NCBI GenBank assembly: GCA_021325135.1
Contig: JAJPHT010000016.1
Location: 1-64,000 of the forward strand
Length of the DNA stretch: 64,000 nt
Direction of reading: 5' to 3'
Origin: Pseudomonadota bacterium
Lineage (GTDB): Archaea; Thermoplasmatota; SW-10-69-26; JACQPN01; JAJPHT01
Under the pieces are notes generated by a model. That model searched no databases. It was not told the DNA's origin and was given only the letters and a program-made list of their open reading frames with translations. Shown here piece by piece: positions 45,136 to 53,653 of this stretch (position 1 is the stretch's first letter; the number at the start of each line of letters is the position of its first letter). The position numbers were made by a program, and so were the translations under genes.

Positions 45136-47558
45136 GGCTCCACGCTCACGGTGGACGTGCCGTCGTCCAGCGCCTCCACGCGCAGCACGGTCTCGGCGGC
45201 GTCCTTGACGTCGGGAATGTGCGTGACGAGAAGGATTTGCCGGAAGTGGCCGGAGAGCCCCTTGAGCGCCTGGAGGATGTTGGCCTTGCGGATCTCGTCC
45301 TGGCTGCCGAAGATCTCGTCGAGGGCGAGGAAGCCGAAGCCGTCGGTGCCGGCGCGCTCGGCGACGACCTGGGAAACCGCGAGGCGCAGGCAGAGGTTCG
45401 CGAGGTCGCCCTCGCCGCCGCTGAAGCGCGCCAATTCGAAGGCCTCGCCCTCGTCCAGCACGCGCAGGCCATAGTCCTCGCCCACCTCCAGGTCCGCGTA
45501 GCGCCCGTCGGTCATCTCGCGGAAGAGGCGGCCCGCGTGGCTCGACAACAGCGGGCGCAGGCGGCCGATGAGGTGGTCCTTGAACTCGGGGAGGAGCCCC
45601 TGGTCGCGGTCGCCGGCCAGTTGCTCCAGGAGCGTCAGGCGCGTCTCCAGCGCCTTCGCGCGGGCGGCGAGGTCCTGCTGGTGCGCGATCTCGGCCTCCA
45701 GCGCCTTCGCGGCGTCGGCCTGCCGCGCGAGGTCGCCCTGCGCGCGCTCGCGCTGGATGCGCGCCTCGGTCAAGCGCCCCTCGGCGACGTGCGTCGCGGC
45801 CTCGGCGGCCTCGTGCGCGGCGGCGTCGAAGCCCAGCGCGTCGCGGCGGGCCTGCGCCTGCGCGACGGCCTCGCGCGCCTCGGCCTCGGAGAGGCGAAGC
45901 TCCTCCAGGAGCGCGAGGAGGTCCTTCTCGCGGTCGGCCTGCGCGGCGAGCGTGGCGTGCCGCCGCGCGCCGGCCTCCAGGTCCGCGACGAGCCTGCGCG
46001 TCGCGGCCTCCGCGGCGGCGTCGTAGGGCTCCTCGCCCAGGGCCGTCGCCTGGTCGGCGAGCCGCGCGACGCGCGCCCTGGCGTCGCCCTCCCGCGCGCG
46101 GGCGGCCGCGAGGCGCGCCTCGTCGCCCGCGAGGCGCTGGAGCTTCTGGGAAAGCTCCTCCGCGCGCGCGGCGAGGTCGGAGAGCGCCTTGCGCGCCGCC
46201 GCCTCCTCGGCGCCCAGCGCGGCGAGGCGCGCGGAGCCCTCCGCGATGGCCGCGCGCTCGCGCGCCATCTCGGCGTCGAAGCCGTGGAGAAGCTCGCCGT
46301 GGTGCTCGCGCAGGGGGCGCGTGCAGGTGGGGCAGGGCGTCTCGGGGCCCATGTCGCGGATGCGCTTCGCGCGCGTCTCGACCTCGTGCAGGGCGCGCGC
46401 CCGCTCGCGGACGCCCGCGTCCACCGCGCTGCCCGCCTTCACGGCCGCGTCGAGGCGCGCCTGCAGCACGGGGCGCTGCGCCGCGACGCGCTCGGCCTGC
46501 GTGCGCACCGCCGCGAGGGCGGGGAGGCTCTCCTGGAGCGCGGCGGCTTCGGCGGCGGCGCGCTCGGCCTCCGTCTGCGCCTTGGCCATCTCGGCGCGCG
46601 TGCGCGACAGCTCCTCGTGGCGGACGCGCCGCGCGGCCAGCGCCTCCAGCCGCTCGCGCGCCTCGGGGAGCGACGCGAGGCGGGGCGCGATCAGCGCGGC
46701 CTCCGCGGCGGCGGCGCGCGCCTGCGCAAGCTCCGCCTGGCGCCCCTGGGCCTGCGCGACGACGTGGCCGAGGCGCTGCTCCGCGAGGCGCATCGCGGCG
46801 AGGACGAGCTTGTGCTCCTCCGCGCGCTTGCGCCCCTCGTCGCGCCGCGCGCGCAGGTCCTCCACCTCCTCCACCAGGGCCAGGATGCGCGCCTCGGCGT
46901 CGGCGAGCCGCGCGCGCCCCGCCTGCGCCTCGGCGCGGCCGCGCTGGAGCGCCTCTGCGAGCGCGGCGGGGTCCTTGAGCGCGGCGCGCAGCCCGCCAAG
47001 CTCGGCCTTGGCGTCGCGGCGCCGCGTGCGCGCGCCCGCGATGGCGCCGTCCACCGCGTCCAGGCGCAGCAGGGATATCAAAAGCCGCTTGCGGTCGCTG
47101 GCTTTGGCGTCGCTCAAGGCGGAAAGCTCGCGCTGGCGGGCGACCAGCGTCGTGAAGAACGCGACGCGGTCCATGTGGAAGAGGCGCTCGACGTAGGACG
47201 CGGCCTCCGCGTGGCTGCCGGCGCCGGGCGGCACGACGAGCCGGCCGTCCACCTTCACCGCCGCGACGTGGCTCTCCCCCTTGCCCAGCAGCTCGCGCGT
47301 CACCTCGTAGGCGTGCGCGCCCAGGCGGAACTCCAGGTGGACGCGCACGTCGTCCGAAGGCGCGGCCCCGCGGCGCTTGATCAGGTCCTTTCCGGTGCGC
47401 GCCGCCTCGTGGCCGTAGAGGCACCACCCGATGGCCTCCAGCAGCGTGGACTTCCCCGCGCCGTTGCGGCCCACGAGGGCGATGACGCCGTCGGGAAGCT
47501 CCAGGTCGACGAACCGCAGGCGCCGGAAGTTCTGGATGCGGACGCGGTCGATCCTCAC
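45132..47558 (-). CDS. rad50: Rad50 DNA double-strand break repair ATPase
   Basis: MRIDRVRIQNFRRLRFVDLELPDGVIALVGRNGAGKSTLLEAI; zinc hook CPTC; FSGGEGDLANLCLRLAVSQV; GFLALDEIFGSQDE. Confidence 0.96.
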   Translation of the reverse strand: MRIDRVRIQNFRRLRFVDLELPDGVIALVGRNGAGKSTLLEAIGWCLYGHEAARTGKDLIKRRGAAPSDDVRVHLEFRLGAHAYEVTRELLGKGESHVAAVKVDGRLVVPPGAGSHAEAASYVERLFHMDRVAFFTTLVARQRELSALSDAKASDRKRLLISLLRLDAVDGAIAGARTRRRDAKAELGGLRAALKDPAALAEALQRGRAEAQAGRARLADAEARILALVEEVEDLRARRDEGRKRAEEHKLVLAAMRLAEQRLGHVVAQAQGRQAELAQARAAAAEAALIAPRLASLPEARERLEALAARRVRHEELSRTRAEMAKAQTEAERAAAEAAALQESLPALAAVRTQAERVAAQRPVLQARLDAAVKAGSAVDAGVRERARALHEVETRAKRIRDMGPETPCPTCTRPLREHHGELLHGFDAEMARERAAIAEGSARLAALGAEEAAARKALSDLAARAEELSQKLQRLAGDEARLAAARAREGDARARVARLADQATALGEEPYDAAAEAATRRLVADLEAGARRHATLAAQADREKDLLALLEELRLSEAEAREAVAQAQARRDALGFDAAAHEAAEAATHVAEGRLTEARIQRERAQGDLARQADAAKALEAEIAHQQDLAARAKALETRLTLLEQLAGDRDQGLLPEFKDHLIGRLRPLLSSHAGRLFREMTDGRYADLEVGEDYGLRVLDEGEAFELARFSGGEGDLANLCLRLAVSQVVAERAGTDGFGFLALDEIFGSQDEIRKANILQALKGLSGHFRQILLVTHIPDVKDAAETVLRVEALDDGTSTVSVEP

Positions 47559-48676
47559 GAGGACCCTCCCGCGGCGGCCTCGGCGAGGAGCGTCTTCGCC
47601 TCGGCGAGGAGCGCGTCCCGGTTGTCCCCCTGGAGCGTGCGCCGGGAGAGGAAGCCCTCGAACTCGTCCTCCAGGCTGCCCAGCGCGGCGCTCGCCACGC
47701 CCTGTGCCTCGCGGCGGATGATGTCAGGCTGGAGGTCGAAGTGGAACGCGGCCTCGGTGAGGCTCTTCACGCGGCGGAAGTCCAGCGTCGCGTGCACGTG
47801 GGCCGGGATGCCCGTGACGCGGAGGCGCGCGATGGCGTCGCGCAGGTCCGCGGAGGCGAGGCGCTCGTAGAGCGCGCCGGGGATCGTCGCCTCGTCCACG
47901 CCCTCGCACGAGAGCGTGGGCAGCATGCGCATGGGGCGCGAGGGCAGGATGCGCGGCTCCACCGCCCCCTTGCGCAGGTCCACGAGGTTGACGCCCTTCT
48001 CCTCGCCGCACTCCTTGAAGGAGCACCGCTCCGTGCTGCCGGCGTACCACGCGCGCGGCGCGACCTCCACCGCGCGGTGGTAGTGCCCCAGCGCGACGTA
48101 GTCCATCCCCTGGGGGAGCTCGTTCTGCGGGACGACCTGCTCGTGGAACTCGCCGGTCCTGAAGTCGCCCACACCCACGACGCCCGCGTGCAGCGTGGCC
48201 ACGTTCCAGCGCGCGTCCGCCAGGGGCCGCACGTCGCGAAGCTGGGCCAGCAGCGCGTCGTTGTCCGCCGCGTGCGGCGTCGCGTGGATGGCCAGGTCGC
48301 CCACGCGCACCACCTCGGTCCTCCCCTTGTAGACCGCCCGCACGCCCGGCACGAACTCCAGGAGGCGCAGCACCGCCCCCGTCTCGCGCAGCCGCGGCGC
48401 CTCGTGGTTCCCCGAGATGACGACGAAGGGGATGCGCGCCTCGTGGAGCCTCCGGCACTGGTCCATGACGTGGTGCAGCGCGCGGTTCGTGGGCCTCACG
48501 CTATCAAAAAGATCGCCGCTGTGGAGCACGACGTCCACGCGCTCCGCGATGGCGAGGTCCACCACCCGGCGGAAGGCGTCGAAGAAGTCCTGCTCCCTGG
48601 CGTTGAGGCCCTCCGGAGTGACGCGGCTGTACGCGGCGAACCCGACGTGGGTGTCGCTGACGTGGAGGAGCCTCAC
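47555..48676 (-). CDS. mre11: Mre11 nuclease
   Basis: MRLLHVSDTHVGFAAYSRVTPEGLNAREQDFFDAFRRVVDLAI, VLHSGDLFDSVRPTN, VVISGNHEAPRL, YVALGHYHRAVEV. Confidence 0.96.
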   Translation of the reverse strand: MRLLHVSDTHVGFAAYSRVTPEGLNAREQDFFDAFRRVVDLAIAERVDVVLHSGDLFDSVRPTNRALHHVMDQCRRLHEARIPFVVISGNHEAPRLRETGAVLRLLEFVPGVRAVYKGRTEVVRVGDLAIHATPHAADNDALLAQLRDVRPLADARWNVATLHAGVVGVGDFRTGEFHEQVVPQNELPQGMDYVALGHYHRAVEVAPRAWYAGSTERCSFKECGEEKGVNLVDLRKGAVEPRILPSRPMRMLPTLSCEGVDEATIPGALYERLASADLRDAIARLRVTGIPAHVHATLDFRRVKSLTEAAFHFDLQPDIIRREAQGVASAALGSLEDEFEGFLSRRTLQGDNRDALLAEAKTLLAEAAAGGSS

Positions 48677-48693
48677 GGGGGCCCTCCTGCTGC

Positions 48694-48807
48694 CGGGCCG
48701 CCTCCGGCGGGGAAATTCCTGGATCTCCGAATCTCGGAATCTCCGCTTTCGGAAGGGCCTGATTCGGAGATCCGGAGATTCGCGGCTCCCCCGCCGGAGG
48801 CGGCCCG
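48694..48807. repeat. nested inverted repeat (19-bp outer stem) of the GAATCTCCGAATC family
   Basis: CGGGCCGCCTCCGGCGGGG (48694-48712) pairs exactly with 48789-48807; inner GGATCTCCGAATC also repeated inverted. Confidence 0.85.
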
Positions 48808-48809
48808 CG

Positions 48810-50369
48810 TCAGTAGAAATCCTCCCCTGGGGCCACCCTCACCGGGGCCGCCACCTCGGCGACGCGCGCGGACTTGGAGAGCCGCTCGACGTAGTCCTCG
48901 TAGAGGTGGACCTGCGCGGGGATGGCGAAGGGCGCGTAGGGGGAGGTGATGAGCACCTCGCCGGGCATCAGCGTCTGGATCTCGTTCTCCAGGCTGGCGA
49001 CGTCCTGCTTGGCGCTGTCCTTGAGCGTCTCGCGGTCCTGCTTGTCGGCGAGGCCCATGATGAAGAGGGTGTTGAACTGGGAGAGGCACTCGCGGTCGAC
49101 GAGCTTGGGCTGCTGCGTGATGGCGCAGAGGCCCGTCTTGAACTTGCGGCCTTCGCGGCAGATGCTCGCGAAGACGTTGGCTCCGGAGGCCTTGCCCAGG
49201 ACGCGCTGCGCCTCCTCCAGCGTGATGAGCACGGGCGGAAGCTTGTCGAAGGCGGGCTCGCCGAAGGCGGCCTTGTTGGCGTCGAACACGGCGCGGGCGA
49301 GGACGCTGGTGACGAGAAGCTCCTCCTTGTCGGAGAGGCCGCCCGAGTCGACGAGGACCACCTTGCCCGCGTGAAGCTCGGAGACGATGCCGCAGCTCAC
49401 GGTGACCTTCTCGTCGCGGTGGACGAGGCCCGTGCGGAAGAGGCGCTCGATGCGGCGCTTGACCACGCTCACGGTGCCCTCGTGGAAGTGCGGGATGTCC
49501 TGGTGGATCTCCGCCGCGGTCTTGTCGTGGACCTGGGCGAGCCAGCCGTTGCCGTAGCGCCAGCGCGCGGCGTCGAGAAGCTCCCCCTGGGGTCCGGAGA
49601 ACTCGAAGAGCTGCTTGAGGTCGGCGATCTCGATCTCGTGCGCGCTGATCTGGAGCTTCGAGTGCGGGCCCTTCAGCGAGCGCGTGCTGTAGACGCGCAG
49701 GTTGCGCTCCGCCAGCGGGTGGTGCCTCAGGCCCATCTGCTTCGCGCGCCCGCCGCCGTCGTGGTACTCGCCGTGGGGGTCGACGATGAGGAGGCCGTAG
49801 CGGCCCGTGGTCATGACCGACGCGGCCAGGACGCGCATGAGGTTCGACTTGCCCATGCCCGTCGTGGCGAAGACGCCGACGTGGTACGGGAAGCTGACGT
49901 CCCCCTTGATGCCCACGGGGAACTCGACGGTGGTCTCGCCGCTGCGGAGGTAGCCCACCTCGACGTCGCCCATGTCCTCGGCGAGGAAGGCGTAGTCCTC
50001 CTCGGAGGCGCGGCGCACGCGCGCGAAGTGGGCGGGGAGCGTCTTCGCCTTGCGGAAGCGGCCCCCCTTGACGTAGCCCAGGGGAACGGCGATGCCGACG
50101 CGGTAGAGGCGCGTCTTCTGGTCCCAGAAGCCCGCGGGGTCCCAGCGCCCCTCCTCCTCAAGCGCCATCATGCGGCCCGCCATGCGGGCGGCCAGCTCGG
50201 GCTCCCCTTCGAGGCCGAACCGGACGTCGGTCACGCGCATGAGAAGCGGGACCGAGCCCTCCCCTTCCGCCACCAGGAGGTCGCCCACGCACACCTCGGC
50301 GTCGTGGGGGCAGCGGAAGGCCAGCTCCAGGACGGAGTTCCCGACGATTCGCCCCTGGACGTCCGACAT
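48810..50369 (-). CDS. herA: HerA helicase/translocase
   Basis: GKSNLMRVLAASVM Walker A region, YGLLIVDPHGEYHDGGG, LITLEEAQRVLGKASGANVFASICREGRKFKTGLCAITQQP. Confidence 0.95.
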   Translation of the reverse strand: MSDVQGRIVGNSVLELAFRCPHDAEVCVGDLLVAEGEGSVPLLMRVTDVRFGLEGEPELAARMAGRMMALEEEGRWDPAGFWDQKTRLYRVGIAVPLGYVKGGRFRKAKTLPAHFARVRRASEEDYAFLAEDMGDVEVGYLRSGETTVEFPVGIKGDVSFPYHVGVFATTGMGKSNLMRVLAASVMTTGRYGLLIVDPHGEYHDGGGRAKQMGLRHHPLAERNLRVYSTRSLKGPHSKLQISAHEIEIADLKQLFEFSGPQGELLDAARWRYGNGWLAQVHDKTAAEIHQDIPHFHEGTVSVVKRRIERLFRTGLVHRDEKVTVSCGIVSELHAGKVVLVDSGGLSDKEELLVTSVLARAVFDANKAAFGEPAFDKLPPVLITLEEAQRVLGKASGANVFASICREGRKFKTGLCAITQQPKLVDRECLSQFNTLFIMGLADKQDRETLKDSAKQDVASLENEIQTLMPGEVLITSPYAPFAIPAQVHLYEDYVERLSKSARVAEVAAPVRVAPGEDFY

Positions 50370-50584
50370 TCGGCGACCCCTACGGCGCAGCGTAGGGCGA
50401 TCCCCTTCTTGATGATGGAGGGCTGGCCGAAACAAGGGGCCGATTGCTGGTGGAGCCGGTGGAGCAGAGTCCTACCGCGCACGCTTCGCCTTGGGGGCGA
50501 GGCGGTCCTTCGCGATGATCGCGGGAGGGAACGGCTCGACGTCGGCAATGCGCTTGGCCTTGGCACCCACGGAAACCAGGAAGA

Positions 50585-51082
50585 TCACCCCAATAAATAA
50601 AGAGCCGTCCCTCCGGCGAGAAGCGTGGAGACGGCCAAGGCCGCCAACCCCACCTGGCGCGACCGGCTTGCGTGCATCATGATGCGCGCGTTCCCTTCGA
50701 AGTAGAGCGCGTAGCCGCGGAGCACCGAGAGCAGGTGCCGCTCGCGGGACCACGACGGGTCGTTGGCCACCTCGGCGAGGCGCGCAAGGTTCGGCCCCGC
50801 CTGGACCTGCCCCCGCCGCCGGATGCCCAGGTAGGCGTCGAGGAACGCCAGGACGGCGAAGAACGCCGCGCCCAGCGCGCAGCCGAAGGCCGCCCGGACG
50901 GGCAGGCCCAGGTCGTGCCGCTCGGCGACGTAGGCGAGGATCGCGACCTCGCCCCCCAGGGTGGAGACGGCCAGCGTGAGCATCTGCTCGGTCTTGTCGT
51001 CCAATTCCTCCGCCGCGCGAAGCTGCGTGTCCAGCGTCCGCTCCGCCTCCCGGAGCATCTCGGCGAGGAGCCGGCGTGGCAC
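50585..51082 (-). CDS. membrane protein
   Basis: 165 aa; AAFGCALGAAFFAVLAFLDAYLGI and C-terminal TM VGLAALAVSTLLAGGTALYLLG. Confidence 0.7.
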   Translation of the reverse strand: MPRRLLAEMLREAERTLDTQLRAAEELDDKTEQMLTLAVSTLGGEVAILAYVAERHDLGLPVRAAFGCALGAAFFAVLAFLDAYLGIRRRGQVQAGPNLARLAEVANDPSWSRERHLLSVLRGYALYFEGNARIMMHASRSRQVGLAALAVSTLLAGGTALYLLG

Positions 51083-51136
51083 GCCCCTGACGAACGTCGT
51101 CGAAGAGATAACCGTTGTCCCGGGATCGCTCCACGA

Positions 51137-51754
51137 TCACGGCTCGGCCATGAAGCGGCGGAACTCCTCCAGGGTGCGGGGCTGCATGGTGTGGTTGTGG
51201 GCCTTCTCGTGCCCCAGCGTGGAGGTGGGCGTCTTGCCGTAGTCGTGGCCGGGCAGCACGACGAGGTCGTCGGGCAGCGAGCGCAGGATCCCCGTCAGCG
51301 ACCGGTGCATGTCGTCGACGCTGCTCCCGGGCAGGTCGACGCGGCCGCACTCGCCCACGAAGAGCGTGTCGCCCGTGATCAGGTGCGTGCCCTCCACGAG
51401 ATAGCAGACGGAGTCGAAGCGGTGGCCCGGCGTGTGGAGGACCTCCGCCTCGACCGCGCCCACGCGGAAGCGCGCGCGGTCCGCGTGGCGCGCGTCCACG
51501 GGCGCGTGGTCCGCGCTGACGTGCGCGTGGACGGGGGCCCCGGTCAGCTTCTGGACGCGCGGGATGCCCTGCACGTGGTCCGGGTGGCCGTGGGTGGCCC
51601 ACACCTGCGCCACGCGCAAGCCGCGGGCCTTCGCCTCGTCCACCAGGCGCTCGGGCTCGAAGCCGGGGTCCACCAGCGCGGCCTCGCCCGCGTCGTCGGC
51701 CACGAGGTAGGCGAAGTTCTGCATGGGGCCCACGCGGATCTGGTGGACTTGCAC
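51137..51754 (-). CDS. MBL-fold metallohydrolase (glyoxalase II/persulfide dioxygenase-like)
   Basis: VWATHGHPDHVQGIPRV, VLHTPGHRFDSVCYLVEG, ITGDTLFVGECGRVDLPG, VLPGHDYG. Confidence 0.92.
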   Translation of the reverse strand: MQVHQIRVGPMQNFAYLVADDAGEAALVDPGFEPERLVDEAKARGLRVAQVWATHGHPDHVQGIPRVQKLTGAPVHAHVSADHAPVDARHADRARFRVGAVEAEVLHTPGHRFDSVCYLVEGTHLITGDTLFVGECGRVDLPGSSVDDMHRSLTGILRSLPDDLVVLPGHDYGKTPTSTLGHEKAHNHTMQPRTLEEFRRFMAEP

Positions 51755-51908
51755 GCGCGACGCAGCGGCCGGATCGGGGATGAAGGTGCGCTCCCGATGC
51801 GGAACCCGAAATCTCCAAGCGCCTCGCGGAGGATGGCCCTTCGCGCAGCGAGGAGGATTGGCTCCCGCTGGACCGGGGTAGATGCGCTGCGCCCGAGCGT
51901 GCGTGCGC

Positions 51909-53141
51909 ATGGCCGTGGCCCTGGGCGTCCTCCTGCTGAAGCTCCTCATCCTCCTCGTCGCGGCGAAGCTCGCCGGCGAGGCCGCCGAACGGCTGCGCCA
52001 GCCCGCCGTGCTGGGCGAGCTGCTGGCGGGCGTCCTCCTGGGGCCCAGCGTCCTGGGCCTGATCACGGGCGTCTCCTTCACCGGGGACGCCGGGGGCGGC
52101 GAGGTCGTCCGCTTCGTGGCGGAGCTTGGCGTGATCCTCCTCCTCTTCGAGGTGGGCCTGGAGACGCGCCTCAAGGACATGGCCAGGGTGGGCGCGTCCA
52201 GCTTCCTCGTGGCGCTCCTGGGGATCGTGGGCTCCTTCGCCGCGGGCTTCGGCGTCTCCTTCCTGCTGGGCGTCGCGGGCTTCTGGAGCGCGAGCGCCCT
52301 CTTCCACGTCTTCGTGGGCGCGACGTTCACCGCCACCAGCGTGGGCATCACGGCGCGCGTGCTCAGCGACTCGGGCCGCCTCGCCACCGCGGAGGCGCGC
52401 ATCATCCTGGGCGCGGCCGTGCTCGACGACGTGGGCGGCCTCCTCATCCTCGCCTTCGTCACGGCCCTCGCGGCGGGCGCCGTCTCGGCGGGCGCGCTCG
52501 CCTTCACGGGCCTCGTCGCGATCCTCTTCCTGGCCGCCGCCGTGGGGCTCGGCCTCTGGATCATGCCGCGCGTCATGGACGCGCTGGCCGACCTTCGCGT
52601 GCGGGGCGCCGTCCTCACGGGCGCGGTCGCCTTCTGCCTCCTCCTCGCGTGGGGCGCCGAGTCGGTCCACCTCGCCGCCATCGTGGGCGCCTTCGCCGCG
52701 GGGCTCGTCCTCGCCGCCACGCGCCAGCACGCCGCCCTCTCCGAGCGCGTGCGCCACGTCGCGGACCTCTTCGTGCCCTTCTTCTTCGTCTACGTGGGCC
52801 TCCAGGTGGACCTGCGCGGCGCGGGCGCCGAGGCGGGCCGCATCGTCGTCGCCGTCGTGGCGCTCCTCCTCGCCGCCGTCGCGGGCAAGCTCGTCTGCGC
52901 GTGGGGCGTCCGCGAGAAGGGGCTCAACCGCTACGCGGTGGGCGTCGGCATGGTGCCACGCGGCGAGGTGGGCCTCATCTTCGCCCTCGTGGGGCTCACG
53001 ACGATGGTCCAGGGCGCTCCGCTCATGCAGCCGTGGGAGTACACGGCGATCCTCCTCGTGGTGGCGCTCACGACGTTCGTGACGCCGCTGTGGCTGAAGG
53101 CGGCGATGCGCGCGTCACCCGAAGATACTGCCCAGCCCTGA
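51909..53141 (+). CDS. CPA2-family cation/proton antiporter
   Basis: AERLRQPAVLGELLAGVLLGPSVLGL, FEVGLETRLKDM, TATSVGITARVL, GMVPRGEVGLIFALVG. Confidence 0.93.
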   Translation: MAVALGVLLLKLLILLVAAKLAGEAAERLRQPAVLGELLAGVLLGPSVLGLITGVSFTGDAGGGEVVRFVAELGVILLLFEVGLETRLKDMARVGASSFLVALLGIVGSFAAGFGVSFLLGVAGFWSASALFHVFVGATFTATSVGITARVLSDSGRLATAEARIILGAAVLDDVGGLLILAFVTALAAGAVSAGALAFTGLVAILFLAAAVGLGLWIMPRVMDALADLRVRGAVLTGAVAFCLLLAWGAESVHLAAIVGAFAAGLVLAATRQHAALSERVRHVADLFVPFFFVYVGLQVDLRGAGAEAGRIVVAVVALLLAAVAGKLVCAWGVREKGLNRYAVGVGMVPRGEVGLIFALVGLTTMVQGAPLMQPWEYTAILLVVALTTFVTPLWLKAAMRASPEDTAQP

Positions 53142-53405
53142 GGCCGCCGCGTCGTCCTCGGCCTGCATGATATCATGAAGCCTCTGCGCGTCGGGCGCGC
53201 GCTCCGCGAAGTCCAAGAGCAGCGCGTCCGCGCGGAGGATGCCCGCGTCGCTGCCGTCCACGAACAGGTAGAGCCAGTCCCCCGGCTGCCCGAAGTGCCG
53301 CGCGTCGCGCACCTGGAGGCTCTGCCGTGACAGGGTGTCGTCGCCCAGGGCCTCGTCGAGGCGCGCGCGCTGCGAGGCTTTCAGCCGGTAGACCTGCCAG
53401 GCCAT
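53115..53405 (-). CDS. small conserved hypothetical protein
   Basis: MAWQVYRLKASQRARLDEALGDDTLSRQSLQVRDARHFGQPGDWLYLFVDGSDAGI...; overlaps convergently the antiporter 3' end. Confidence 0.6.
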   Translation of the reverse strand: MAWQVYRLKASQRARLDEALGDDTLSRQSLQVRDARHFGQPGDWLYLFVDGSDAGILRADALLLDFAERAPDAQRLHDIMQAEDDAAASGLGSIFG

Positions 53406-53502
53406 CGCTCCAGGATGGGGGGCGCAGGGGCTTGAGGGTTCGCCTCTTGCTGGGCCCTCTGCTCCTTCCTTGGGGGACTCCGTCCCCCAAACCCCCACAA
53501 CA

Positions 53503-53590
53503 CCCGAATCTCAGAATCTCCGAATCAGCGCCACGACAAACACTCGCGGGTGGTTTCCTCCCCGGTGATTCCGAGATTCGGAGATTCGGG
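53503..53590. repeat. 25-bp imperfect inverted repeat of the GAATCTCCGAATC family
   Basis: CCCGAATCTCAGAATCTCCGAATCA (53503-53527) vs inverted 53566-53590, 23/25 match. Confidence 0.85.
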
Positions 53591-53653
53591 TTTCGCGGGG
53601 GCCTGGGGGCGGCAGCCCCCAGCGGAGGCGGAAGCCCAAGGAGCCCCTCCCAC

